A DNA stretch of 64,000 nucleotides from positions 25,677,925-25,741,924 of the forward strand of contig NC_089725.1 in NCBI RefSeq assembly GCF_035083965.1, written 5' to 3'. Numbering within the stretch: position 1 is the first letter of the stretch; each line of letters begins with the position of its first letter. Positions 1 through 11,330 of this stretch are shown in pieces. The stretch is from Branchiostoma lanceolatum (lineage: Eukaryota; Chordata; Leptocardii; Amphioxiformes; Branchiostomatidae). The notes beneath the pieces were generated by a model. That model had not been told where the DNA came from. It made no database searches and saw only the letters and a program-made list of their open reading frames with translations. The position numbers and the translations under genes were made by a program.

Positions 1-345
1 TGATTTAGTGTACATTGTAACTCTTAAGATGTATTACGGTTGTACAGAAAATTCAAAAGGAAAAATCGGTTACACAGACTGCTATCAAACAATTATACCC
101 ATGCTAAGTACAGATTCTGAATGTCCTCCTAACCCCAACATCTATGCTTCAGTTAATTAACATAAATAAGATTGTACTCATAACATAATTATGTATGTGC
201 ATGTATGTCATTTGCAACTTACAGTTTGTCAAGAAATTGTATGCAGTGAACATGGTTTAATGCAACATTGACCAATAATGTAGCATTAGTTGCTTGTACT
301 AAATCATAAATGCCTATGATATAACGGCTGTGCCTACCCCCACAG

Positions 346-3300
346 AGTGCTCCCAACAGCCCTCTGCCGGCCCTGATAGCCCTGGACTCCAAGGTCACAA
401 CCTTTCACCTGGACCTGGAGCTGCTGGACAGCATCCCTGTCCGCAACTTCGACACCGTCTTCGTGTTCTATGTCAAGTGTGGACAGAAGACAGCGACAGA
501 CATCCTCAACAATGTGGTAGTTGTATTACACAATAAAAAAAACCTCAACTCCTTGGACCCTGTAGTTACAGTATTTTCTGCACTGAAGGACATAAGAGAA
601 TGAAAACAAAATTCAGTACTGTTAAGTCTCTAAAGGGGAGGCACTTTTAAAACTTTTCAGGTTGCAAGCAGGTGTCCCAGACAGACGCCAAAGTCGAGTT
701 GTGTATGTTATAGAAATAAAAATACTTATTTTTTAACAAGCATCTATCTGGGAAGAAATTGTACAACTGCTCATGTCAACTATATGTACCTGGTAAGCCA
801 CCCAAAGGCAGGACAGGGGGCATATGTATGTACATTAATCGGATTTTTTCCCTTGAACGTTTCCAATTCAGGGGTGCATAGTTTACGTTATTGGGATGCA
901 CACACCATTGGAAAATTTACAATAGATCATGTAATTTTTTACCAATTCCAACCCCTCCAGGAGGCAGCGGAGAATGTGCAGCCCCAGTTCCTGGAGTTCC
1001 TGCGTTCTCTGGGCTGGCCGGTGGAGGTGGGGCGACACCCCGGGTGGACTGGACACGTCAGCACCAGCTGGAAACTGGCCGCTGATGATGACGTCTTCGA
1101 TGGTAGGCAGTGGGCGTTCTCATTAGATACAGCCAAACCTGTTCAAGGGACCACCTCCACATAAGGAACACCTGGCAAATGTGACCACGTTTTGATAGTC
1201 CCTTCGATAATTTTTCCCAACACTAGTGTAAGCCTACTTATAGTGACCACATGTCCACATAGATTTTCTTATCATTTCTTATCTGTCAGAGTTGTACTAA
1301 GTGTTCGTATCTTCCAGTTGTTTTTTCCGTGAAGAATTATTGATGGGACTTTGAACCAAGAAAATAGATTAAGTTGTTGTCATCTTTGTTTACAAGCAGC
1401 AAGCATGTTCCTAGATATTGCTGCATAAGTGAAGATTGCACTGTGTTGGTGTATCTACATGATGTATACACCACAGTAATCTAGCATAATGTCTTGATCC
1501 ATTCTTATCCCATCCATTTTCGTAGACTCAACCCCAGTGGCTGATGGGACAGGAGGTAGCCTTTTCAATGGTGACAAGCAAGTGCTGTATTATGGGGACA
1601 TCAGCTCAGAGGTGGCCTTTGTGGTGCCCTCTGGCAGCAGGCAAGGGAACTGCAGGGACCAGCTGCCAGGTGAGAATGATTTACAGGCTCGTTCAGAACC
1701 AATCAGTCCTCCAAATCTCTGAAAATCCTGTTACTTAGGGTGGACTGTTTCCAGATGTGGATTGGCAAGGTTTGTATTCCTTTTTTGACCTGCTCACTTG
1801 TACTCTATTTTCAGCTAAAATAGCCTGGCAGCTGCATCATGCCTGCCTTTGGTTTTTGTGTTACTTGCTACAAGTATGTTTTGAGCCATGGATGAGCCTT
1901 TGGATTAGATTGAATTTTTAGACAAATACTTGATCTACAATAGATGTAGACAATGAGGAACATTTGTGTATTTGTGGATCAGGGTGTTTGGTTTTACTTA
2001 TCTGTGTTATGCTGTGAAAAGCAGGTTTGTTACGCCTAAAGGGCAGCTATACCTGCTACATGGATGCAGATCTCGTCTAATTGCTAACGAACTGATTCAA
2101 TTGCAGACAAGCAGGCTGTTGATAGGACCAGCACACAGGGCGATGCCATGGCAACGGGCGCCGGCCCCTCCCGTAACCTGACCCTGGAGGTGGCCGGGGT
2201 GGACCCGTCCCCGGGGGCGGTCGGACCCAGCCCGGACACGCCCACCTGTCACGGCAGGAGGCGACAGCTGCCCTCCCGCGCCAACATGCACGTGGGACCA
2301 GACACCAAGGTCCTCGTCATCTGGGTCGAGAGCTACGACGACATTGAGGACTTTCCCCTCGGTAAGTCCTCATCATCATCATCATGTCGGGCTGCTTGTC
2401 CACTCTGCTTCTCCAAGAATCTCAGTCTTTCTGTTCTCTAAGTCCTAGGCCTGTACCCCAACATCCTGGGGCAACTTGGTTGTTCCAGATATTGGATTAC
2501 TAGTTTAGTGTAGTGTTAGTAACTGTCGCTTGTGATGAAAGTATATATCTTCTGAAGGAGGTGTAATTTGGTAAGTGAATAGGCATCTGGGTCGAGCGCT
2601 ATGAAGACATCGAGGACTTTTCCCTTAGCAAGTCATCATCATCATTATCATCATCATCATCATCATCATGTTGGGCTGGTTGCTCCGGACTAAGCCTATT
2701 CTGCTTCTCCAAGAATCTCATCTGTCTTTCATGATGTTCTGTAAGTCCTGGATCTTTACCCTGACATCCCAGGGCAAGTTGGTCTAGAAGTGAGTCATCT
2801 TACTTAGACTTTAGTTCATCCCATGCCTCCTTCTGTGGCACGTTGGGCCTTCCTTTTCCTCCAGTGTGTCTGGGTAAGTATGTAAGGTGTTCAAAATATT
2901 GACTACTAGTTCAGTGTAATTGTTTTAACTGTGATTCGTGATGAAATTATACAATTTCTGAAGGAGTGGTAATTGGGTAAGTGAAAGGGCAGGACAAGAA
3001 GATGATTTGATGATGGTGATCAGCACATCACAGGACAGCTCATTTCAAGGACAAATTTTCTACTTGTTGTTTGCTCTGCCAGAATGTTGCAAGGTGGTGA
3101 GAGACCCACAAATATGCATGTACATGTACTTCCAATTAGAATGTCAAGTTTATTACTGTGGAAAGTAAAGCTTTACACAATGGTCATGAAGAAACAGGGA
3201 TAACGACATGAAAACATCTGTTAATGACAGCAAAAGTTGGGCATACACTTCCAGCAAGGCTTGATAGAGAAGGAAAATGGGTTAATTAGTCATTGCCCCA

Positions 3301-6300
3301 TATCTACAAGCCCATCATGTTTTTGCCACATCCTTACCACATCAGCACTGCCACAATGGGGCTCGGGTTTCACATGGTCAATATGGGGGAATGACCAAGG
3401 TCACCAGGCCTAAAGATGCCTAGCCTGGATGCCAGACTGTTTCCAGGGCCTACAGAGGCCAGCTCCTTGGCTCTAGGACCAACATTCCCCAAAAGAAATT
3501 TTACAACTGGCCCCCTGAGTGGATAGGTATTATTGATAGAGATCGGGGGTCTGCGATCCAGGCTAAGATTTGCCTAAATTGATAGGGCGAAATACAAGAT
3601 TATATAGTAGCAGAATTCAACCGACCCTCTTTGCTGTATATAAATTATAGAGTGAAAACTATATGTTAAAATAAAATAAGGATTACTGAATTCATAGCAC
3701 AAACAGAAGCTTTTAGGGATAGGACAGTCTTTAACCCTGTCCCTGCTACTGTAAATGCATTTAAGTTCGTGTGGTTTTTATTTCGCGCTAAGGCAAAAAT
3801 GGAGTGTTTGCGGTGGTTTTAAGTTTGCAGCAGCGCTATAGTCACATATTGCTGCAGTATTGGACAAAAATGTCCGCGGTGGTTTTAAGTTCGTGATGAA
3901 ATGTTGCCGCGAAAACCGCGAACATAAAACTACCACGAACATTTCTGCATTTGCAGTATTAGATATGGTATATCCAATCCGATTTTGCTATTTGGATGAG
4001 CCCACTAGTACTGTTGGCAGAAGGTGAAGGACCCAAGTGCAATTGTTGTACCATTCATTTTTGTGTTGTCGTGCATTCCTGTTGTCACATGACCAGTGAC
4101 TATGAGCCACGTACAGCTGACCTTTCAGGCGTTCACAGACCGTCCCTCGTAAATCTGTTGTAGCAGTAACCACGACTTTATCATTTTTAACCTTCTCCCT
4201 GCTGCCTAACTCTGTAACCAATAGAGAATTGGGTGTCAAACGGCTCCTTCAGTGTGCTAAAGGTTAACTTAAGAGAAAGAATATGAACCGTGCAAATGTT
4301 TTCTATGTAACCCTGGTGTCCAATTTCCCCATTTTATGTTTTGAACTATGAAAAGTGGCAAGTGTTAGAAGTCATAAAACAGCAGCTGCTTATGGCTTAT
4401 TATGATTACTGTGCCCTACTGGCAGCTGTGACTGCTATGCATTAACTTTGAATTGATGTTATGGCTATGCTGCTTCTGAGCACTATTTTAAGGACACAGC
4501 GTGAATATACATGTAGGACTGACCAAACAGGCCGGTAATTGACCTTTACTAGACGTGTTACTGTTAATATGTTTGGTTGTTGAACAATACACACTGCTTA
4601 ATAGCAAACACCATTATGCTAAACTCAATTGTTATTAGTCCAAACATGAAAAGAATGGTTGGCCCAATTATTTGCCAAATAAATAGATGTGTGCCAAGGA
4701 ATTCTCTGCGGAAAGTTGTTTTGGACATAGGGTGGGGCTACTATATTGCCAGATAAATGTTTACATTTATAGAGGTTTTTATTTGAAGTGTTGGCAAGCT
4801 ATCCATGTTTGTTGAAAGGATGATTATTTTAGGAATGTAAACATAAGAGTGTCCCTGTTTGCTGCGGAGAGTATGTGATGTTGTGATGCCTCCTCCCCAG
4901 GCACTTTCGCTGTCAGATGACTCCATCTTAAGGGGACCGGTCAGTTAAAGGGCCACTAAGACTAATATGTTTATTTATAACTTAAATGCAAACCCATGCC
5001 CGGGCTAATTTCAATGTTATACAGAGAGAAGAAATGAAATTGATGTCAGCAAAAGTGGCCTATTACAACAATGTATTCTAGATATATTTCCGAAACTACT
5101 TAAGCTATTGTAGGGTTTGAGCACGTTCTGCAGGCTGTGGAAGATGAATATACAATTAATATATCACCAGGCTAGCTTGTCCCTATTTGCAAGGTACACT
5201 GAAGGGGGGGGGGTAGTTATAGCAAGTTTTTCAGCATTTTTCTGCTAAGCTATTTGTGGCAAGAAAATATGACAACAGATGATAAATGTATGTCACAGTT
5301 CACTCAGTTACAACCTCAATCGCAGTTGTGACCTGTTTATGTATTGTATGTTGTTAAGTGCCACGACTGTACGGTTACCTTCAAGACATTTCGTGATTTG
5401 TGAAAATAGAAAAAAAGAACTTCCAATAACCCGTATGAACAGAAGTTATGCTGTTGTAATGTAAAACTTTCCTATTTCAGTCAGTGTCTGATTGCTGACT
5501 TTTACTACAGATCTTTTGTGGGTAATTCTGATCTCTGCCACATTGCCCACATACTAGGGCAAGCACACAACCTTGGGATATTTCTGTCCCCTCATGCTTC
5601 TATCTGCACCAAGGATGCAGAAGTGTCCGACAGACATCTGACACTGTAACCACATATCAACATAGGATTTGTGGCATCTGGGTGTCAACGGGACATTTTC
5701 ATCCAATCTAGTGATGTGGAGATTTGGATATCAACATGGCTTTTTGACCAAATTAAAGGTGGCTGGTGTTCCAGATTTGAACAGTCTGGCCTGGTGGACT
5801 GTCTTGTTAGTCAGCACTGGACATGAAAAGAAATTTGAATACATGTTCGATAGAATATCATGGTTTAACATATACATGTTGGTAAAACATCTTATTGAAA
5901 ACATGCAACGGCCTGAGCCTTGCTTCACACCTTTACATCACGTGAAAGTAGTTATATACAAATGTATGCTATTCATGTTTTCATGTGGTCAGCAATTAAC
6001 CTTCTCCCTGCTGTCTAACCCCGAAATCAATACAAAAAAATTGTTGTCAAACGTCTACCTTAGCAGGCTGAAGGTTAAGCCAATTTTCGCTATTTTTCCA
6101 TAAGTGACTGTTTGATGATAAATATTACCTGTCTGGGTTTTTTCAGAGGACTTGTTGTCAGAGTGTACAACAGGGATGGACTATGCCAGCAGCACCAGTT
6201 CCCTGGGCAGCCGGCCGGGGATGGAGGCTTTCGTGATCTTCATCCACCCCCTGAAGACTGGACTGTTCAGGGTCAACATGCATGGCCCTGCTGGCAGGTA

Positions 6301-7819
6301 TGCTAAATTAAGCCCTCAGTGTATTATTTTGAAGGGTTAATGGAATACAGATCTTAGCTATCTAGACAATGCCTAATAGTCATACTGGTCCAGTCATTAG
6401 AGTTATTAAGTCCAGTATGCATGCTATTCCTAGAGCAGACTGTTGGTCAGTAGAGATGTTGCTAGCAGTAGGCCTTTGATCCACAGTATTAAAAGATCAC
6501 CTGTTGCATTGAAGATTTTGACAGGTGTCTGTTTCACTTTGTGTCCAAACTGAAGAATATCTGAAAACTTGTTGACACCCACATATGACACAGATTGTGT
6601 CCTCTATAAAGTAAGTTCCATGTGCCGACCCCTGGCACTTCCTTAACTTGTATGAGGTTCTTGCAGACCTCTAGAAAGACATAAAAATCTCAAGAACACA
6701 TATAAAACACTGTCCGGGCCTGTATCCGTCCTTCTGTCTGGTTGAGGTTTTGTGTTGTATATATATCAAGTGAACCCATTTTGGGAGTAAAACTGATTAT
6801 CTATATTGGAATCTGCTGACAGGGTGAGCAAGGCCATCCCCCTGGTGGACGGGATGGTGGTAAGTAGACGAGCCCTCGGAGCGCTGGTCAGACAGACTGC
6901 CATCAATATCTGTCACCGGAGGCGGCTGGATACTGATACGTAAGAAATGTTTTATGGCCATCTAAAATAAGGGTGTGAACTTACCTTTATTCATTTATCT
7001 ATTTGTTGATTGGTTTGGCTGTGAAAGAAATACATACAGTTAGGGATGCCCAACTAGCCTGTGGGTATTATAAAGGGCTAAGCTCTGCTGACTTAAGATT
7101 GTGATTTGATTAAGATTTAAACATAACTTAATCTTGCCTCCTTTGAAATATGGCCCCTCAAGCAAACCAAGTTAGGCTTGTAGAAAGGTGTAGTTGAAAG
7201 TGCATTAGGCAGTAGTTGACAAGACTTCTATATCAAAGTGTGAGGCCGCACACTTTTATCATATATCATAGAGACTGTCTGTCAATTACTGCTTGATGTA
7301 ATTTCAACTGCACCTTTCTTGATGGACAGAGCTGCCTGGAAATGCAGTGTGAAGACTTTGGTCTGATTTACACACAAGTTTCTGAGTCGACTTGGTGTCG
7401 ACTCAGGACTGTGCAAGGAAAACCCTTAGCCACTCAGGAAGCGTTTCTAGTAGGCAGCTCAAAGCTCCTCTCACACAGCCTGAGTCGACTTCGAAAACTT
7501 GCGTGTAAATCGGGCCTATCTAACTGCTGTCCACCTGTGTAGGGACCCTGACAGCAGTATAATCAAATACTGTATACATGTAGTATATTCTACTGCAGCT
7601 ACATATTACATTACAAGGTGCTGTATCAAGCAGTGTAGATGTTATATAGCTGACCATATTGTAACCCTTTGAAGTATAAAACCACACGTTCCCCCTCCCT
7701 GCTGCAGGTACCAGCCTCCACACATCCGCAGGAAGATCAAGATACAGGAGGTCGTCACCAAGTACCGCAGCCAGATGTCTGAACCTGAGTTCTACACAGC
7801 CCTCTTCCATGATGTGTAA
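346..7819 (+). CDS. RALGAPB: Ral GTPase-activating protein subunit beta, C-terminal part (5' end outside window)
   Basis: Seven exons are in frame: 346-516, 961-1102, 1526-1669, 2107-2361, 6147-6297, 6823-6939 and 7708-7819 (TAA). They join in consistent phases and give 363 residues. Landmarks matching RalGAP-beta are [19 protein letters not shown] followed by [10 protein letters not shown] (exon 2), [21 protein letters not shown] (exon 3), [15 protein letters not shown] (exon 4), [14 protein letters not shown] (exon 5), [20 protein letters not shown] (exon 6), and a C-terminus ending [12 protein letters not shown]. In vertebrates this protein is the non-catalytic partner of RALGAPA1/2; the heterodimer stimulates GTP hydrolysis on RalA/RalB and is inhibited by Akt signalling. 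The visible part covers the Rap-GAP-like C-terminal region. The linker encoded by exon 4 is long and low-complexity (Gly, Pro, Ser). Intron 4 (3.8 kb) holds an exon-derived tandem duplication and several MITEs. The acceptor of the first listed exon could be two bases further right. Confidence 0.93.
2318..2990 (+). repeat. Tandem duplication spanning an exon-intron junction of RALGAPB
   Basis: The block 2318-2583 contains the last 44 bases of exon 4, its donor and the following intron. It is repeated at about 2584-2990. Both copies begin CATCTGGGTCGAG, both carry a CAT/TCA microsatellite just after the donor, and both share CTGCTTCTCCAAGAATCTCA and the stretch ending GGTAAGTGAA. The second copy is longer, with about 140 extra bases in its middle and a longer (TCA)n tract near 2631-2670. 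The copies have diverged, so the duplication is not very recent. Confidence 0.85.
2583..2627 (+). other. Duplicated RALGAPB mini-exon (pseudo-exon or possible cassette exon)
   Basis: This second copy of the 3' end of RALGAPB exon 4 stays open in the correct frame and would read [14 protein letters not shown]. It is preceded by AG at 2581-2582 and followed by GC at 2628-2629 (GCAAGT), where the original copy has GTAAGT. Used as an exon it would be 45 bases long and phase 1 to phase 1, so including it would not shift the frame. It has a poor polypyrimidine tract upstream, so the default reading is a decayed duplicate. Confidence 0.55.
3421..3565. mobile_element. Foldback MITE with TAGCCTGG termini
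   Basis: The ends are imperfect inverted repeats: TAGCCTGGATGCCAGAC on the left and GTCTGCGATCCAGGCTA on the right. Flanking 9-mers (AAAGATGCC and AGATTTGCC) match at 6 of 9 positions, as expected of an eroded target duplication. The termini match the better preserved element at 8776-8874. There is no coding capacity. It lies inside intron 4 of RALGAPB. Confidence 0.6.
3749..3956. mobile_element. 208-bp foldback MITE flanked by TA
   Basis: Terminal inverted repeats are CTGTAAATGCATTTAAGTTCG on the left and the complement of a right end finishing CATTTGCAG. Both ends abut TA dinucleotides (3747-3748 and 3957-3958). The interior carries repeated GGTGGTTTTAAGTT motifs and CGCGAAAACCGCG. TA flanks and palindromic structure suggest a non-autonomous element mobilised by a Tc1/mariner-type transposase. 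It lies within RALGAPB intron 4. Confidence 0.65.
4191..4263. mobile_element. 73-bp element flanked by TTAA (copy 1 of 3)
   Basis: The element begins CCTTCTCCCTGCTGCCTAAC and ends GTGCTAAAGG. It is bounded by TTAA on both sides (4187-4190 and 4264-4267), the target signature of piggyBac-type insertion. Related copies lie at 6000-6074 and 60788-60853. It is too short to code for anything. Confidence 0.6.
6000..6074. mobile_element. 75-bp element flanked by TTAA (copy 2 of 3)
   Basis: It has the same start as copy 1 (CCTTCTCCCTGCTGTCTAAC) and ends GCAGGCTGAAGG, so both ends form a short inverted repeat (CTTCTCCCTGCT against AGCAGGCTGAAG). TTAA flanks both sides (5996-5999, 6075-6078). It lies in RALGAPB intron 4, about 70 bases before the exon at 6147. 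Confidence 0.6.
7044..7096. repeat. Dispersed repeat, also at 26407-26460
   Basis: A stretch containing GCCCAACTAGCC, then ATTATAAAGGGCTAAG and a CTGACTT end, recurs in diverged form at 26407-26460 (GCCCAACTAGCCAGAGG, CATAACGGGCTAGC). The copies lie in introns of two different genes, which suggests an old short interspersed element. The ends are not defined. Confidence 0.4.
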
Positions 7820-10440
7820 CATTCAACAATATCTATTATCAATCGTCTAACCCTGCAGTGCAATCAAATTCACTTTCATTCCGCCAGAACTGGTTTTAGA
7901 GGAAGCAGGATTTTCTTAAATTTCTGTATCTCCCATTCATACATGTAGGTAGATGGATCAGCTTGTGAAGGTACAATGTACTTGAATATCCTTGGAAGAA
8001 ATTCCTGACAAAGTCTTGAAGATGGCAAAACTACAGTTGAATTAACTACCCTGACATTTATATGCATATGGGGTACCTAAAGCTATATAATCTGTTGAAA
8101 TGCTCAAAAATAAGTAACTACATGTATTACTCCAATTACCCACCAAGATTTGCCACAAGTTGAAATGTTTTGTATCCCCATCATGATGATCTCCACACAA
8201 TGTTACTTTCACTCTTAAGTTCTCCAAAATGTGTTCTTAGTTACTACAAGGAGGATGAGAATCCAGATTTTGCAAAGGAATGTGCAAAAATATTATCTGA
8301 AAGCAGTGGGTTGGAGTTACTCTCTTCAGGTAGCAATATAAATGAAACAAATCTGTCAGCTTGTATATACCGTGATCTGATAGTTCCAAAAGGTAGGATA
8401 TAGGTGTCTGTTGCTAAAACGTGTACCAAATTTCAAGACTCAGTAATTAACATATAACATTGCCAAGGCGGGATTGTAGAATAAAAAAGGATTCCGTTTT
8501 GTTATAAATGATCATGAATTGCAATCACTGCTGGAAAGTGAGTAATGTAGTGAAGATATTAGAGCATAATTATTATGTTATCAATAAAAATACTTGTCAA
8601 AAAAATATTCCCATGTTGTCAGATCTAAAATTCTTTGGTAGAGTAGGGGCCTTCCCAGTGAGTGGATAAAACCTATCAATCTTAAGCAGCTTGTACTTAT
8701 TGTACCAAACTGGCGCGCTCTGCCATTTAAGGCAGTTTTAAGTACCTGAACTATCACACTAACCTTCAACCTTGCTAGCCTGGGTGCCATCCTCCGTAGT
8801 AACCGCTGCTAACCACAGAGGTTAGAAAGCGAAAAGATTGAGCCAGCAGTTACTAGAGGATGTCACCCAGGCTACAACCTTGCAAGTGGAAACGACCCAA
8901 AAAAACATCAGACTGTTCACCTCACTTTAGTGGCAAAATTTATTTGGCTTCCAGCATGTAACAGTCAGACAAGGCTGTAGGGTGCACACTTATCTACATG
9001 TTGCTAATTTGTGATATACACACAGACCATCTTAGCTAGCCACCTGACGGTAGGGGCACAACAGGTAAACATCATTGTAGATGTCTTTATGTAATAATAT
9101 GATTGCTCAGAGGGAATTCCATACAAATGCCAGAGTCCAAGCTTCTGTACGATAGTGAATGCTAGAAAACATTACAAAATGGGCAGGTTTTGCATACATG
9201 TCTCTAATTCTGGGAAGACATCTTCAGCATCAAGGGGACTCCAATGCTCTTATGGGAGAGTCAAACTAAATCAATTTATGTTATCTTAATAGACAGTAGT
9301 AGTTGTAGACACTGGTGCTGTTGTGTAGAAGGTTCCCAAGAAATCCCATTTTGAGAAAGTCTTGGATTTGTAGTGAGCTTGGCATTGGCTGGTATCATTT
9401 AGTTGCAAGTAAACCCTATTTTCCTAGATCCTCCTGATCCACCAAAACAGCATATTTGAAAGAATATTGAGAAAGTCAGAGCAAGGAGGTATATCTCCCT
9501 ATAACCTCCTTGGTCAGTGCTGCAGAATCAGCATCATTATACATATATCTCCCAATGCTTAAAACGTAAGCAATATTAGAGAATCAATCAAGTACAGTCC
9601 CCATGTAGAATTTCATGACCCAACTGTCTGGGTTTCTTTTAGTTTTACAATTGGAAAGGAAGACAGCCGTTTAGTCATGTCGTCATAATGGCCTTATAAC
9701 ATTGCTTCCTCTGAATCCCGTTAGTTTATATACCTTGTATAACTTTAGCAAGTGGTGCATTGGTCACTAGAGAATTGTAGCTTATGTACAGAAGTGGAAG
9801 ACCAAATGTTACAGTGACTTAAGCCTTTACGTCCACATACCGCATCTTGTCCAAGCATACAAACAAGATTCAATCCCAAATCAATGAAGATGAACTACAT
9901 GTAACAGTGTACATAGTGTCATACAGGCTTCTTCACTTCAATGACTTTAACGTTAAGGAGTTCAGAAACTCAGACAAATGCAAGAAGGTTCTCTATTTCT
10001 TGTGTATTGTGACAATATTTTATGCATGTCGAGAGCAATGCGTTGACCCACCCATATTCTCATCTAGGATATTGCAAATATTTAGTTGAGGAAACCTTCC
10101 CACTATTTCACAGTGCTAATCTTCGACTTCAACTGATAGATGTGTTTTTGTGCTGTACTATACAATCATGGTGATATATGATATCACTACTTACAATGCT
10201 TTAGGATATTCTTTGATTAGTACATTGTACTGGCAAAATGATTCACCCTATATCATACAGATTTACCCCTACTGGGTTATGGTAGTGAATAAACAAGGAT
10301 TACACATGGCAAGAGAATTAGATAATTCAAATTTTATAAACTCTAATATCAAGCACACTGTGGAATACAGAAACCCATTTACTCCTTTCATATTTTTGCG
10401 TATTTTTCTTCCACACAACCATATCAAATATTAAATAAAA
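7820..10440 (+). other. Probable RALGAPB 3' UTR and downstream sequence
   Basis: This AT-rich stretch follows the RALGAPB stop and has no supported coding exon. AATAAA signals in the gene orientation occur near 8482, 8583, 10289 and 10433, so several polyadenylation ends are possible. A 99-bp MITE interrupts it at 8776-8874. Short open frames on either strand lack splice sites or family resemblance. Confidence 0.45.
8776..8874. mobile_element. 99-bp foldback MITE with a perfect 9-bp target duplication
   Basis: Left end TAGCCTGGGTGCCATCCTC and right end GAGGATGTCACCCAGGCTA form long inverted repeats. The element is bounded by the identical 9-mer CAACCTTGC at 8767-8775 and 8875-8883. A 9-bp duplication is typical of Mutator-like (MULE) transposition. 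It probably inserted into the RALGAPB 3' UTR. Confidence 0.8.
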
Positions 10441-11330
10441 TACAGGTAGAGGTACTGTAAATACATGCTTGATCATTAAATATTTGAATCACTAGGCATT
10501 ATTCAAACAGCATCATAAAAGGCTATGCTACTCATATAAAAACAACAAAACACCCAATTTGAAAACAATGAACCTACATTAGTAACATGAACCCTATTTC
10601 AAGGGTGAACTCATCAGCCCCCCTCCCCTCCACCGCAACATCTGCTCCTACATACGTGATATTCATTTTCTTAATGAAAAAAAAGCTGTAGCTCTCCATA
10701 ATAATAGCATTCCTGAGGTTTAGTATTTGAGGACTGAAGCTATGGCTCAGGGTGGGGCATATCTACTATTCACATTGTTATACAGGTTAGTACATTCTCC
10801 TACCCCTGGCTTGGATAAACACCCCATCTTTTTTGATACATTCTTTAACAAGTGCAGTGACGCTGTCAAACACTTTCACTGCTTAGTGACTAACAATGCT
10901 TTATAAATACAACCTAGAGTGCTGTCTTTTTACATAGGCGCAAATAAGTCCCACTCTCCTACAACAATCGTTAAGGGCTCAGTTGCTTCCTTATGTACTC
11001 CTAAAATATAGGGGTACCGTACAGAATTCGTAAGTGTTTTGCACAGTTGAAAATCTGATCACAATACACCACTGCTGTCAACTCTTAATCTATATATCAA
11101 AACAGATGATACTGTACTTGCATGCTTTGTGAAAATGTCCTGGTCAACAGATTAGTTAACAGTTTACACCTGTAGGGACAGGCCAGCAGAACCCACTACC
11201 ATTTCATAGCATGTTTAATTAATTAATCAATTAATCAATCATTTCTACATCTCAATGATCCTGTACAAATGTGTATGATTACGTTCATACTGTCTACATT
11301 CTATCTTAAGATTAATAGGAAAAATTAAAG
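10441..11330 (-). other. Kindlin 3' UTR and convergent intergenic spacer
   Basis: This is the region between the two convergent genes RALGAPB and kindlin. On the minus strand the first candidate polyadenylation hexamer after the kindlin stop is ATTAAA within the AT-rich palindromic stretch at 11211-11238. I see no coding sequence. The exact transcript ends cannot be fixed from sequence. Confidence 0.4.
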
